The notes: generated by a model not told the origin, from the sequence alone. A DNA stretch of 62,000 bases from Adiantum capillus-veneris (GCA_014529385.2 CM043943.1:105808355-105870354); one strand, 5' to 3'; shown: positions 33,597-45,809, numbered from the stretch's first letter. Translations and numbers: made by a program.

Positions 33597-34490
33597 CTAT
33601 TGTTGCTCATCTATGCTAGTAGCACCCGATGTGGATTGTAGAACATCCAACCAACTCACATGATAGGTGTGTCCTGTGTACCGATCAGTTAAAGCTTCTG
33701 CTTGTAGGTAATACTCCCAATTTTTGTTTAGGAATATCCCATCTAGGCCTGGCGTGCTGGAGGTTTCCCTCGAAGTGGAAGCATTATTGCTCCCCATGGC
33801 TTGCCCCTCCGTAACTGCTACCTTGGGAGCACTCGGTTGCTCGGCTAGCATGATTGTTGTCATAGGAGCCTTTGCTTTCAGGGCTCGACTTTGTTCTAGC
33901 CTTCGTAGGTTCTCAATTTCCCTCTCCCTTGTTGCTTGCATATAGCGTTCGATCTCTTGTACTTCTGCAAGACTCCTACCATCGGGTAGTAAAACCTCAG
34001 AGGGAGATAGTCCTAAAGGATCAGGAGGTGCAGTGGATGGAACATTCACATGCACACTCTCAAGAAGCATAGGGTCTATTTTTGGCCTGAATGACGAATT
34101 TACTTCCCCACTCCCTTCATTTATTTCATTAACCGCATGTTCGGAGCGAGTAGCTCTACTAAGGGTCTCTTTTAAGCGGCTAAACACACTGGACCCGGGC
34201 CGTGGGCCCATGGCATGCATGTCTTGACTTGAACTATCAGGTTTTGGTGTAGGATACCCCTCCATGACTTCGTAGTCAGAGGAAGAATCACTAGACGTGA
34301 TATGAGGATCTTGGGTCGCGCTACCTTGAGTCCCGGCCGAAGGTCCAAAACCTAGGGTGGAGGAATAATGGGTGCCCGCGTAAATGGAGGCACTACCAAT
34401 ATGATCGTGCTCTAACACTTGTCCAGAGCGTAGGTTCATATGACTTGGATCCCCTAGAAGTGTCAGTGAGTGCCCGTGAAGGCTGCTCAC
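33597..34490 (-). pseudogene. Gypsy gag N-terminal region
   Basis: An open frame from 34490 (GTG; first ATG at 34439, MNLRSGQVL) carries a Ser/Pro-rich segment and a predicted helical patch (AEVQEIERYMQATREREIENLRRLEQSRAL). It lies between the leader and the capsid frame and is separated from it by a stop near 33596. No named domain recognised. Confidence 0.65.
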
Positions 34491-35474
34491 CTAGCATTTT
34501 TGGGTGTTTTGCAACCCAAGTCTTTTCTTAATTTTTTTATTTTTTATTTTGATTTTTTGGTCCTTTTTTTCTGACCCAGCTATAGAATAGAACGTATGAT
34601 AGCTCAAAATGAGCGTCTCGGTCAGAGGGACGTGCCGTGCTTTACAGCCCTCCGTTTGGTCACTTTATGCCCTCGGAATCCCTAAAAACGTCAATTTCTA
34701 GTAGGGGACTAGGCCCAAATTAGAAAGTCTAAGGGTGCAAGTGGGAAGAGAAGGGAGGAGAGTGGAGGACTTGCCCCACATGCTCTCATTCCCTCTTGAG
34801 GGGGTAGGGTATGTATATAAGAGTGAGTCTAGTATATATCATAGGACTGAGGCCTGGGCCTGGGCTTGGGCTTGGGGAAATGATCCCGATCCCGATCAAA
34901 ATTTTACTGTAGCCCCCCAGTCACTCACGCTTAAATATTTTCGGTTTTATTTTTATTTTTTTATAAAATGTTTTAGGTGACCCTTTCTTGGCCACACACA
35001 CTGTCAACACCTACCTAACCTTTCTGTCAACAACTCACAACTCACTACCTTATCTACTTACTAGCAGTGCTGCTAACCACTAACTAATATGTTAACCACT
35101 CTGCTAACTGCTTACTGACAGTGAGCTAATTTTCCACCTACTTCCTCTCTCACTACCTTACTGTGCAAAGACTGTGTGCAGGCAAACCTTAACAGAAAAC
35201 TGTGTACAGACTGTGTGCAAACAGAAATTGCTAACTGTCTACCTACTTACTCATTCACTGCGAACAAGCTAACGACTACTAATTGTGCAAAGACTGTGTA
35301 CAAACAGAAAACACAAGATTATGCAAAAATCACAGAACTTGCAGACAATACAGAAATTAACAACTTGCAGAAAAATAACTCATTCCTCTTCCTCTTCCTC
35401 TTCCTCTTCTTTCCTACTACAAACAACTCATAGAAGAAGCACAAAGTGCCTCTTGGGCTTAGTGCAGGGCGATT
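34491..35474 (-). other. Gypsy 5' leader
   Basis: The non-coding leader lies between primer site and gag. It contains a GGGCYT hexamer run near 34855-34875 and several dispersed short repeats of an ACTGTGTGCAAACAG type near 35170-35310. A CTTCCT run covers 35384-35410. Confidence 0.6.
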
Positions 35475-35491
35475 CCCCGGCAGCGGTGCCA
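35475..35491 (-). promoter_or_regulatory. Primer-binding site (tRNA-Asp type)
   Basis: On the minus strand TGGCACCGCTGCCGGGG lies four bases inside the 5' LTR. It matches the complement of the plant tRNA-Asp(GUC) 3' end (TGGCGCCGTTGCCGGGG, from memory) with two mismatches. Asp priming is typical of Athila/Tat-like Gypsy elements. Confidence 0.82.
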
Positions 35492-35495
35492 AAGA

Positions 35496-35732
35496 TGTGC
35501 ACTCCTTGCCGCACTGTCGAAGCAAGGGACTTGCCTAACACTGTGTGCGAGCCACAGACGGTTCCAAGCACACAACTAGCTTAACTAGTAAGCTCAAAAG
35601 AGGGCAATGGTGTGTCACTCACCGCTCTATGCTCCTACCGTGGAGGATTCCTCGTCGCGAAGAAGAAGGAGACGCCGCTACGTCACGCTCAACCGCTTCA
35701 CCGCCGTCATGCCGCCGCAATGCTCGATCGCA

Positions 35733-35798
<66 letters not shown>

Positions 35799-36144
35799 TA
35801 CACACACACACACACACACAAGGAGGTGAAGAAGAAGAAGATGGAGATGGAGATGGAGCAAGAGCACTCTTCTATTGCACAAATGAGAGAATGAGTGAAT
35901 TTTAGGTTTAGTTGGCTTTTATATGAGCTCACCCCATTCACACTTGGGCGCCCATGCTTAGCCAACTAATCCCTTGAATGTCCCAGTTAGAGTGCGCCTC
36001 TCATCGGCGATCACTCTTACCCTTTTCCTATTGGACTGACAAGCCCGGTACCTGACTCTACCAAATAAATACTACAATGTCCACCGTAGGTTACAACGTC
36101 CGTCTCGTAGGTGATAGGGTGTCCATGAGCCGTGAGGGTTAACA
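35496..36144 (-). repeat. 5' LTR of the Gypsy element
   Basis: 649 bp, TG...CA on both strands, followed by GTACA of the target duplication. A minus-strand TATA-like CATATAAAAGCC lies at about 35914-35925. A (CT)n(CA)n tract at 35733-35820 would lie in the transcribed part and is longer than in the 3' LTR. Most visible differences between LTRs are C/T or G/A changes. Confidence 0.93.
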
Positions 36145-36673
36145 GTACATCAAAGGTACTTTGGGCCATGGCATTTCCTATGGCATTGGCACAAATACTC
36201 TTAGTGGGTATTGTGACTCTGATTGGGCAGGAGATTGTGACTCTAGAAAGTCAGTTACTGGATTTTGTTTCTCACTTGGTTCTGGAGTGTTTTCTTAGAT
36301 CAGCAAGAAGCAGCCAACCATCTCTCTTTCTTCAACGGAATCAGAGTATAAAGCTGCTTCTTTTGCAGCTTGTGAAGCAGTTTGGCTAAGGCGAGTCCTC
36401 ATGGACTTAGGTGTTTCTCTTTATTTAGCAACAACACTTCAATGCGACAACCAGAGTTGCATGGCGATTGCCAAGAACCCCGTCTTCCATGCACGCACAA
36501 AGCATATTGAGGTTCAGTATCATTATGTTTGAGAGCTAATTGAGGATGAAATTGTGGAGCTAGAGTATTGTCCTACTGAAGATAATTGTCCACATATCTT
36601 CACCAAAGCTCTAGGGAAAGACCAGCTACTTCGACATCTTCATCAACTTGGAGTTGGCACACGGCCAACATAG
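36145..36673 (+). pseudogene. Copia element 1: RNase H and 3' coding end
   Basis: Coding resumes exactly at the Gypsy target duplication: TY|IKGTLGHG joins the RT part ending at 14374. Copia RNase H motifs follow: GYCDSDWAGD, SLSSTESEYKA, QCDNQSCMAIAKNPVFHARTKHIE and the conserved PTEDN...FTKAL. Stops at about 36297 and 36529 show decay. It terminates at TAG 36671-36673, just upstream of the polypurine tract. Confidence 0.92.
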
Positions 36674-36691
36674 AGCATCTTCGGGTGTTCA

Positions 36692-36705
36692 TTGAGGGGG
36701 GGGGG
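36692..36705 (+). promoter_or_regulatory. Polypurine tract of Copia element 1
   Basis: TTGAGGGGGGGGGG directly precedes TGTTGG, the start of the 3' LTR. Position and composition fit a plus-strand primer. Confidence 0.8.
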
Positions 36706-37205
36706 TGTTGGTATACTTGCAAAGCCCACCTCTCTCAGTTTTGCCACCACAATATATGCTGCACAGTTTGTAAGGCCCCCATATGAGTACAAGCCAATGG
36801 TGCACATATATTTGGTGGATTCCAGCTTTGCACGCTGATGAGATCTCTATTTGTGATCGTGGATGGTACGGAGCAAATTCAGGGGTAACTTTTTTTTGCC
36901 CTTCGCCGGAATATTCCTTTTTGCCAGAATATCTTGGCCGGACAACGGCCAAAAGAAATCGGAAAATGGTCGTCCGGTGGCCGGTGGTCGGATTTCCTTT
37001 GCCGGTGGCCGATTTCTAGGAGGACTTGTCTACCTAAAAGCGGCTACACATGGGCGCATGGGAGAGTCCTACTTGGACTTGGCTATCTAAGAGTGGTTGC
37101 ACATGGGCGTTTAGAGGCTCTATATAAGGAGGCCTTCTCATGAGTAATTCGGCAGAATGGTGTGCACACTTGACGCACACAACATATCCTTGTGTAAGGT
37201 TTGTC
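36706..37205 (+). repeat. Copia element 1, 3' LTR (left part)
   Basis: It begins TGTTGGTATACTTGC after the polypurine tract. A TATA box (CTCTATATAAGGAGG) lies at 37118-37132. The LTR is interrupted after 37205 by the low-coding LTR element and continues from 42683. The matching 5' LTR is not in the window. Confidence 0.75.
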
Positions 37206-37382
37206 TGTCAGGACAAGGGTCCTATGGGGCAAGGCCCAATCTAGGGGGTCACGGACCTAGGCCAAGGGCCAAGACTGGACCAGTGCGGACTGGGGATCTG
37301 CTTAGGGGAAGAGCTAGGAGCTAGGCCAGTATAAGGGGCGGTAGGGAGGAGGATCCTATGTTCAGTTACCCTAGGTCTTTTA
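37206..37382 (+). repeat. 5' LTR of LARD-like element
   Basis: 177 bp. It ends TCTTTTA where the 3' copy ends TCTTACA, so the terminal CA has mutated. Other differences from the 3' copy are a few substitutions and small indels. Confidence 0.88.
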
Positions 37383-37396
37383 TTGGTATCAGAGCA
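37383..37396 (+). promoter_or_regulatory. Primer-binding site (initiator Met tRNA)
   Basis: TTGGTATCAGAGCA directly follows the 5' LTR. TGGTATCAGAGC is the standard plant initiator-Met primer site. Confidence 0.9.
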
Positions 37397-37470
37397 AGGT
37401 GGAGAGGAAGAAGAAGGGTGGAGCCATGGCGGAGGAGAAGGCGTGGATATCTCTTTCCCTCGAGGCATGA

Positions 37471-37547
<77 letters not shown>

Positions 37548-40500
37548 GAAGAAGAAGGCAACCTCTCTCTCTCTCTTGAGAGCTATAAAGGGCGTTTGGC
37601 TCTCACGTTTTGCATGTCTTGCATGCGGAGGAGCAAGGATGCGGCATGGTCGTGGGCACTGTCCCCTGCAGAATCGAGGAGGGCCAACAAGTCCGCACGG
37701 GAAGGAACCCCATCACGTATGGACGTTGCTTTTTCGACCTGCACGAAATAGCGAGTGATCACCCTCATGGGTTTCGCCATGGACTGCTGCCGGTTTCTCG
37801 TCACATGGACGGCGCCTAGATCGGCCTCGGCAGCGTGCTTTAGGCGTTTTTTTTTTCTTGCGCATCAGCGACAACGGTCTCCATGGCTGTGGAAGGAGAT
37901 TTCAAAAAAAAAAAATTGGGCACCCTAATTTTGGGTACCCACACCCAGTTAAGGGTCACAGCCCACGGCAAGCAGGTGAACGACTTGGTTTTGGGATTTT
38001 TGGCGGGAAGTTTCCCATCTCCCTCCACTTCGACAACCGTGAGCACCGCTTGAGACTCGGCAGCAGGGAATATATGCACAAACATGAAACGTTTAGCATG
38101 CATGCTCATGCATCATGCAAAACTTCGACGGCACGGCAAGTCGAGTCGCATGATTAACAAGGTATGCATAAAATTTTTTGTTTGACTGGTCAATGTTTTG
38201 AATGCTGCATAGTTATATCCTGCAATAGAAGTGAGCACACATCAAGCACTCCAAGCAAGCATCAAGCACTCCAAGAACGCACAGCTTGTGGCAGTTATTT
38301 GAAGCATTCACATAATGTTGCCCTACATTATTGGCAAGGGCCAATTATTAGTTGCACGCCCACATCAAGCACGGCTTCTTATTTCAGTCAATCATGTTCT
38401 TTAAGATATATAAACAATAGTCTGTACGACATACACTTTCATGTATAGTTGCATACATGTACGACATGTTATGCACTTACTTTGACCTTGGAGTACATAC
38501 CACTATTTAACGATGATGCGACCTAGACGGTGAGCACGTCGGGCAACATGTAAGACAAGTAACCATAGCTTTGTCTAAATGCCACTAGGCAATGAGTCTA
38601 TGTCTACAACTTTCATACGGCATCACGTCTACGAATTACATTATCCTACAGGGATTACAAACATATTTTTATGTTGTTGGAGTTGATATGACAAGCTCTC
38701 TCAAGGAGATTCAAGAATGCATGGCATGTTATTTTGAAACGCTTGTAGTGACTTACAGTGCAATGATGGTCGTGGCTCATGGTAAAGTTACCTAGTCCTT
38801 GAGACTATCCTAATGGCACCTATCCATCTTTATTCTATATGTATATGATGGTTAGGAAGCAGTGGCTTTCATGTCATGGTATGTTATCCAATCGAAGTCA
38901 TACACAAGAGGTGTATGAGCTGATTGCACATCCTACGAAGTTTGTGAGCAGCTTACGTTCTTTTATCTATCCAGAGTACTTTATACTTACTGCCATGGAT
39001 GCCATGTCTTTGTGCACATATGCACACTCCCAGTTGCAAGGTCTTCTGAAGACTACAAGTAGTTTCTGACATGTAAAGTATGTTCCGTTTGTATCTACGA
39101 GACATAACCTATGAATTAAAGCATACTCTTTGTCACAAGGTGGGTAGAGTGGTCACACAAGGTGTATGCTCTACTAGAGTACTAGTAGACCATCGTATGT
39201 AACATTTTGCTTGGGATTTTCTTGCTTGCATGAATTTTTATCCCTCCTACTTGCATGACAAGGCATACTCTATGAATTGGGCATGACCTCGTATGTTGAG
39301 TAAGGGTACATCTTTTTTCATGCATGAAGATGCTAGCTCGCCTGTGATTACATCTATTATGGTTTACTTGCTCCAGATCTACAGGACACACTGTTACGAG
39401 CATGTGTTAGAAATTTCAACAGGGAATATGCACGGCATAATTCCAGTGGTTGTCCCATTGAGACTTTTTAATACTTTGGTGAGACACGCTTTCTCCTTTG
39501 TGGGGGAAACAAGAGTTGTGTTCAACTCTTCTGTCTTCGAGATAACCTCTCATCAAGCAAAGTTTGTATGCTAGGTATGCACCACATATAAGGCATGTGG
39601 GGGGTTGTAAGATGAAACACTAGAGCTACGTGAGTTGATGTTATTTCTTGACTTGTGCAAGACACAACTACGATTTGGTAAGCAAAGCTTGTCCGACTTC
39701 AAGCTAGGCTAGGAGCCATGAACTTCTCTTGTGAGCATCTAGATTGGTTCACTACACTGTTGGGATTTAAAGAATGTCTACCCTCATTCTTCACAAAGTT
39801 GCAAGTGTAGTATACGCTGGAGGTGTTTTGTCCTTACATGCAAGGCATGAGGATCAGTTTCAGCAGATGGATGACACTTTGTCTTGGTGATTCTTTTACC
39901 ATAGTTTTGACTATGAGTTACATTGTTGTACGTCACTTGGATATGAGTCTCATGACTATGAGTCATTCCTGTTTTCTTGTGAAGTGTTTCTCTTCTCAAT
40001 GCCTCAAAGATAGTGTCCTTTTTCTATACGATAGTTCAAGGCGAGTACAACTCTTTATTAAGATTGTTTTTATGTGTAAACAATCTATACGACTTACCAC
40101 TCTCTTGTAGGTAGTCCTAGTCTAGAGATCAAGGTCACGGCATCTTGTCTATAGCATTCTATAGCCTCGGGTGGTTATAACGCTTTGTGGTCACGGTACC
40201 ACTATTTTGGGGTAAGACCCGGCGAGTGATTGTTACATCACCCCATAGGCATTAAGGATCACAGTTTGATATGCATTAAGGATCACATTTGATCTCTCCC
40301 AGGAAAGACTTCCGTAATCTCCCACACGCGGTAGCGGACGGACACACTTATCAAGCTGATTCCAATCAGTCTGTACATGGTTGACTATGTTGGTTACCGT
40401 TATCTGCTAGTTGAGCAGTTTCTCTACAAAGAGTCTTACCAAGGGGTTTGACTACGTAGATTCTAATTCAAGGGCTTGGATTGCAAAGGCAACACCCACG

Positions 40501-42184
40501 GTTCTCAGTGCAATGCTGTTTGTTTTTTCACGTAGGGGACGTGCTCCTCTCCATTTGAATACAGGTAAGTGTACATTACGGTCAAATCTCCATGTACGCA
40601 TCTATTGATTTGGTGTTATTCCATTTTTAGTATGCTTTGATTGGTTTCTCAAGATGTATAAGTACGCTTGAATGTTACAGAGCCATGCCAAGGGCATGTC
40701 GGCACAACATATTTTGGGCCAAGTGACCAATCTATCTTTCTGCCTTATGCTGTTACGAACCTACTTGTAGGGTTCAATTTGGCACATGTTGTCACATGGG
40801 ATACAACATGGTCTCAGAACTCAAGGAGTTCGGTTTAGCCAGTGTGGATCAAGATCATGAGGGTCCCTCTCACTCTTGTCGCGGAGTGTTTTACAGTTCC
40901 TCCACACACAAGTACATCTTGTACTTGAAGGATGTTCTTTTTTACACATCCTTACATGAGACATATTCCACATGTGGAGAATATGAGTCTCTGGACTGAC
41001 ACTCGCGCCATTATTTCAATTATTGTCACGACAAAGTCCCTAGGTGCTGGTCACATCTGTTTTCTAGACCATTTTCAGCACGACGTATCAGGAGCAATTT
41101 CGTGGCCAGAAATTGTCGGATACATTAGAATGACTTGTTAAGGTACAAGTACTACTAAACAACATTACAGATGGTTGTTTATACATATCGCAAGGCTAAA
41201 AGTTGTTAATGAAAAAGTTTCATTGTCTGTACCTAGAAGTGATCAATGTTTCACCTTCTATTGTGATTCAAACGTTTCAACAAGGCTTGCAAAAGACTGC
41301 AACTAAAAGTATTTAGTTTCTTTTCAGAATTACTTACATTCCTTTTAATGCGTGCTAGGCGCATCACATTTGCCATAAGTGTTGGCAAGGATCATTATGG
41401 ATATACAGTTCGGGTTAGTTTTTGCTAAATGCATGCACACTAGGTGTTATGGGTCCTAGTGTTTAGCAAAGGTTAGAACGGCATGCATATTCCTCAGGTT
41501 GTTGCTTATGAAGCATTTTTGCACTCTATGTGCACTATCTCTATGAGATTACTTTTGGGTCTACTAATCACCAATAGAGGTCATGGCTCGGTTTGGGCGT
41601 TTGTGGATTTTTTCAAGTTAACCACGATGGTTATTTTGGACATTGTTGATTCCTCACCAATGTTATACACTATTGTGATTCCCCGTTTACCAGTCATCTG
41701 GGACGGCTGTCTGTAAACCGTGAGGAAAACACACCTAAGTATTGTCAGTTATCCAAGGGGATAGGCAGATTACAAAGAGTAATCTTGTACTAAAGGATCT
41801 GCTAAGAGCATACGTTAGCACAACGCATTTTCGAATAAATGATTTTCTCCCTATTCTAGAATTTGCTTAAGTACGATTTTCGACTTTGAACACCTGTTGT
41901 GGTGGGGTTGGAGATTGTGTCAATACTTTCATACGTCAAGGACTTAGCAGGTGTGCTGACAAAGTATGTTGGCAAGTAACCTTCATTAGGGATGAACATG
42001 TAGTTCTTTGTATTCCAAACTATTCAGAATTCTAACACGAGGACACTCCCTATCTATGAACTTTTCAAGATACTCAGGCGAGTAGGAAATCTGGCTCACA
42101 ACTACATGGAAAGTTACGCCAAGGTTTCCTTGCATTATTCCAGTACCTTCAGAAGATCTGAAAACTGGTTATGCCTTTGGACAA

Positions 42185-42328
42185 CTCTTAGTTGTGGTTA
42201 CTCCTTTATAGTACTCAAGTGAGTTATAAATGGAGTTACCATTTAGACCCAAGTGACTCTTAGTTGTGGTTACTCCTTTACAGTACTCAAGTGAGTTATA
42301 AATGGAGTTACCATTTATACCCAAGTGG
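42185..42328. repeat. 72-bp tandem duplication
   Basis: 42185-42256 and 42257-42328 begin CTCTTAGTTGTGGTTACTCC and differ at about three positions. It is within the LARD-like element near its 3' end. Confidence 0.9.
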
Positions 42329-42511
42329 TTGCAAACGGACAAGAATGTTGAAAATCAAGATGTTGCTCTTGGTTTCATTGAACCTCCTCATTGCACCAAT
42401 TATCGGTCATACAGACAACTGGCTCACTTCTGGGATGTCAATAAAGAAAACATCAATATTCTTAAGAAGATATTACTACTTGTGTTTTCAAGGACCTTAA
42501 GGGGGGAGTAA

Positions 42512-42682
42512 TGTCAGGACAAGGTCCTACGGGGCAAGGCCCAACCTAGGGGGTCAGGGACCTAGGCCAAGGGCCTGGACCAGTGGAGACTGGGGATCCG
42601 CTTAGGGCAAGAGCTAGGAGCTAGGCCTAAATAAGGGGCGGTAGGGAGGAGGATCCTATGTTCAGTTACCCTAGGTCTTACA
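42512..42682 (+). repeat. 3' LTR of LARD-like element
   Basis: 171 bp, TGTCAGG...TCTTACA, followed by the TTGTC target duplication. Confidence 0.88.
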
Positions 42683-42877
42683 TTGTCAGTCCCTTGTATT
42701 CCTACTTGCTCTAGTTGTATAAATTGCCATCTAAGCTCTACCTTGAGAGCGCATGGGTGGATGACGCCATCACTTTGTAATAGTGTGCTAATTTAAAGTT
42801 TTCTATTTGTCACTAATCTACTCTGCATCGTATCTCTCTCTACTCTCCCTGCTACTAGATCCTTATCGTATTCCACA
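42683..42877 (+). repeat. Copia element 1, 3' LTR (right part)
   Basis: This is the continuation of the sequence interrupted at 37205. The LTR end is tentatively placed at TTCCACA (42877), because Copia element 2 coding sequence begins a few bases later. The end cannot be verified without the 5' LTR. Confidence 0.5.
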
Positions 42878-42879
42878 TT

Positions 42880-44600
42880 TCTTACATTTTGCCAGTCTGT
42901 TGTGTTTGCAAAAATTTGATATGGTTGCATCTTTGCCGCCTCTTGAAGCGCTTGTGAAGCATGTTTGTGAAGGCTGTATTTTGGGTGAGATGCAGCGTTC
43001 AAAGTTTCCAAAGGATGGTTCAAATAGGGCTACATACAGGTTGCAACTTGTGCATAGTGATGTTTGTGGGCCCATGTAAACAATGGTGCCGATGAAAGAA
43101 AAAATAGGTCGCTTACAAAAATGGCACGATGTATGGTTAGAGAGTGAAGCTTTGCCACATTCATTTTGGCTTGACGCCATTATGTATGCTACTTATGTAC
43201 TTAACAGGTGTCCTATAAAAGCTTTGCAATCTATGACTCCTTATGAAGCATGGCATGATAGGAAGCCATCTATTGATCACAGACCCATTTTCAGTTGTTT
43301 AGCTTACTTGGTACCTCATACGCAGCACAAAAAATTGGATGATAAGGCTGTTAAATGCATTTTTGTTGGTTAGAGTACTAAAAACAAAGGCTATAGGGTA
43401 TACCATCCGCAAACAAAGCGTATCTTGGTTTCACGAGATGTTGTGTTTGTGAAAGATTCTATTCAACCCTTACTATCATGTACTAGAGACAATAGTGTAA
43501 GCTCACATCACATTTAGCACAGTTTGTTGCCTCTTCAATGGTGGAAATTTAAATGTAAATACAAATGAGGCAAATATTGAGCCTATTGGGGTTTCTGAAA
43601 ATGTTACAAATCAATCTATTACTGATGCAGATGTACACGATGTACTTGATGTGGAAAGGGTTGAGAATGAGCAGGCTAGAGGTATGCCAAAATGGTTGGT
43701 GCATATTTTGCATGACAGTAAATTGTGGATTCACCTTTGTCTAGTCGTACTTTTTCAGCAGGTTCTCGCCATGCATCTTATGCATCATATCATTTGCTTT
43801 GATTGTTTTCAATTTATTCTACAACACAAGATTCAAAAAAATGGATGGCTACCATGCAATTAGAACCTGATACACTTCTAGAAAATGACACATGGACTTT
43901 ATGTGAATTTCCTCTTGGCAAAAAGGCCATTGGTACAAAGTGGGTTTACAAGCTGCAACGCAAGCCAGATTGTGAGATTGATTGCTACAAGGCTCGACTT
44001 GTTGCAAAAGGCTATGCACAACAAAAAGGCATAGATTATGAAGAAATTTTTGCTTACACTTGTCGTATGACTACTGTGCATTTTTTATGTGCATTGACAG
44101 CTCATTTTGGATGGGATGTACATGAATCAATTATTGTTACTGCTATCTTAAATGGTGACATAATTGAGGAAGTTTATATAACAAAGTCTCATGGTTTTGT
44201 CAATAAAGGGCATGAAGATAAAGTGTGCAAATGTAAGAAAGCTTTGTATGGGTTGAAACAATCTCCTTGTGCATAGTATGAGAAAACTGACACTCATTTA
44301 GTTAAATGAAGCTTTCGTAACAATCCAACATAAAGCTCCTTGTATGTAAAGCGTGAAGGCAATGTACTTCTCATTGTGGTTCTATATGTGGATGATTTGC
44401 TCATCACTAGGTGAGGTACATATTGCTGAATTCATGTTTGATTTGAATGCTACCTTCAAGATAAAAGATTTGGGATTGTTGCATCATTTCTTGGGCATAC
44501 AACTTAAGCAATGTGATGGTGATAAAGGCACATACATGTTCTACGTGACTTCTATACTTAGGGATTTTCCTATGGGTGCATTTTTTGCTTAAGTAAAGTT
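42880..44600 (+). pseudogene. Copia element 2 remnant (integrase, RT)
   Basis: It starts inside a GAG-pre-integrase/zinc-binding domain (VKHVCEGCILGEMQRSKFP, VHSDVCGPM). It then jumps to the integrase end (LPHSFWLDAIMYATYVLNRCP, GYRVYHPQTKRILVSRDVVF): the catalytic core between them is deleted. RT follows with TWTLCEFPLGKKAIGTKWVYK, ARLVAKGYAQQKGIDYEE, ALYGLKQSPCA and YVDDLLIT at about 44387. Several stops and frameshifts interrupt it. No RNase H or LTR is seen, so the remnant is truncated at both ends. It is distinct in sequence from Copia element 1. Confidence 0.9.
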
Positions 44601-45249
44601 TCACAATAGAGCATAATCAATTGGTTCAATAGGAAGGTGTGATACTAGAAAGTAATCAGATCTTGCTCTCGAGTGATGAATGGTACCTAGTAGGATGTCT
44701 CATGAAGTCTCTTTGCTAGTCATTTCAAGTTTCCTTTCACATTTGTGACTCTGCTTCATAAGTTAAAGTTATTTTGACTTGCCATGTTTTCGTAAATCTA
44801 AATCAAGTTGAAGGTGTTTGGGAAGGGACCAAGAGGCTTAACAATCTTAGTAGTGACCCCAAACCATGCTATATTGCTAGTTCTTCAAAGTACCACTCTT
44901 TTTAAGATAATATTAACACACATTGCTTAATTGTGCGTATACACCTTCATCAATAAAAATGACATGGATGATTTCAAAATCTTGGGGGCAATCAACATAA
45001 GATTATCGATAACCAACCAGATCAGAACTCATTGGTTAAGTGGATGTGTCCTGCATAGAGGCCTACTTAACATCTTCCAAATTTCAATTGCACCTCAAAG
45101 AGTATGGTTATCCTTACTTAATCCACGTGTACCTAACAACTTCCAAATTTCAATTGTTCCTCAAAAAGTAAGCTAATACATTTTACGAGAGACATTAAAA
45201 ATCATGGGAAACAATCCTAAAAGACCTGATATATATCCGTCAGGCCTTG

Positions 45250-45297
<48 letters not shown>

Positions 45298-45809
45298 CTT
45301 GGCAACTTGGAGAGAGACAACATGTTAAGTACAGGACTAACCTCCACAATCCCTGTGTATGTGTGGGGAAGCAACCTACATATATCATTAAGTATTCCCT
45401 GTGCAACAAGGAGCCTCGACAGAATGTGAGATGAAAACATTCCCTCTACCACTATCAGACATGGTACACAAGCAAAAATGACCGCTGCCCAATCAAGTTG
45501 AACGCACAACAGCTCTCGCAACCCACCACTCTGGCGCGCTCCAACCATATATTGATCATATTTGACATGCTTGGGATACACCAAGCCCCTGCTGATTCAT
45601 CACATGATGGATGTAGGAGATGTGGGTTATATATAAACCCAAGTTGCCAAAGGACGTTCGCATCTCTGCAGCCGCCCTGGCCCTTGTGTGTATTGAACAA
45701 CATATGATGCATGCAAGAGGATGCTACTTATCATTTTTTCATGGCACTCTTCACACAGTATGGCATAGCACCATATTCTTGACTACCTGCATTGACACAC
45801 ATGCCAACC
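44601..45809. other. Spacer and 3' flank of the kinase gene
   Basis: A diverged tandem repeat of about 66 bp (CTTCCAAATTTCAATTG at 45074 and 45140) and (GA)n at 45249-45295 are present. The part next to 45810 is expected to hold the kinase 3' UTR. I see no clear poly(A) signal that I would commit to. Confidence 0.55.

Larger units (their letters stand above)
14375..36144 (-). mobile_element. Gypsy-type LTR retrotransposon (split by CACTA)
   Basis: The element is flanked by a perfect 5-bp duplication GTACA (14370-14374 and 36145-36149) and bounded by LTRs that start TG and end CA. It lies on the minus strand: 5' LTR 35496-36144, tRNA-Asp-type primer site, gag, zinc knuckles, protease, RT, RNase H, integrase, extra 3' ORFs, polypurine tract, 3' LTR 14375-14985. 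Without the nested CACTA its length is about 13.7 kb, large for Gypsy. The RT signature (NAATRRDHYPLP ... FLDGYSGYNQI) and the Asp primer site suggest the Ogre/Tat/Athila branch (inference). Stops, frameshifts and an integrase deletion make it non-autonomous. Confidence 0.93.
37206..42682 (+). mobile_element. LARD-like LTR element with short LTRs
   Basis: The LTRs (37206-37382, 42512-42682; TGTCAGGACAAGG start, CCTAGGTCTT-A end) are flanked by a perfect 5-bp duplication TTGTC (37201-37205 and 42683-42687). An initiator-Met primer site TTGGTATCAGAGC follows the 5' LTR and a purine tract (AAGGGGGGAGTAA) precedes the 3' LTR. The 5.1-kb interior has no open frame with a recognisable gag or pol domain, only short frames. 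It is either a large retrotransposon derivative mobilised in trans or a very decayed copy; the intact ends favour the former. (CT)n lies at 37468-37543. Confidence 0.85.
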
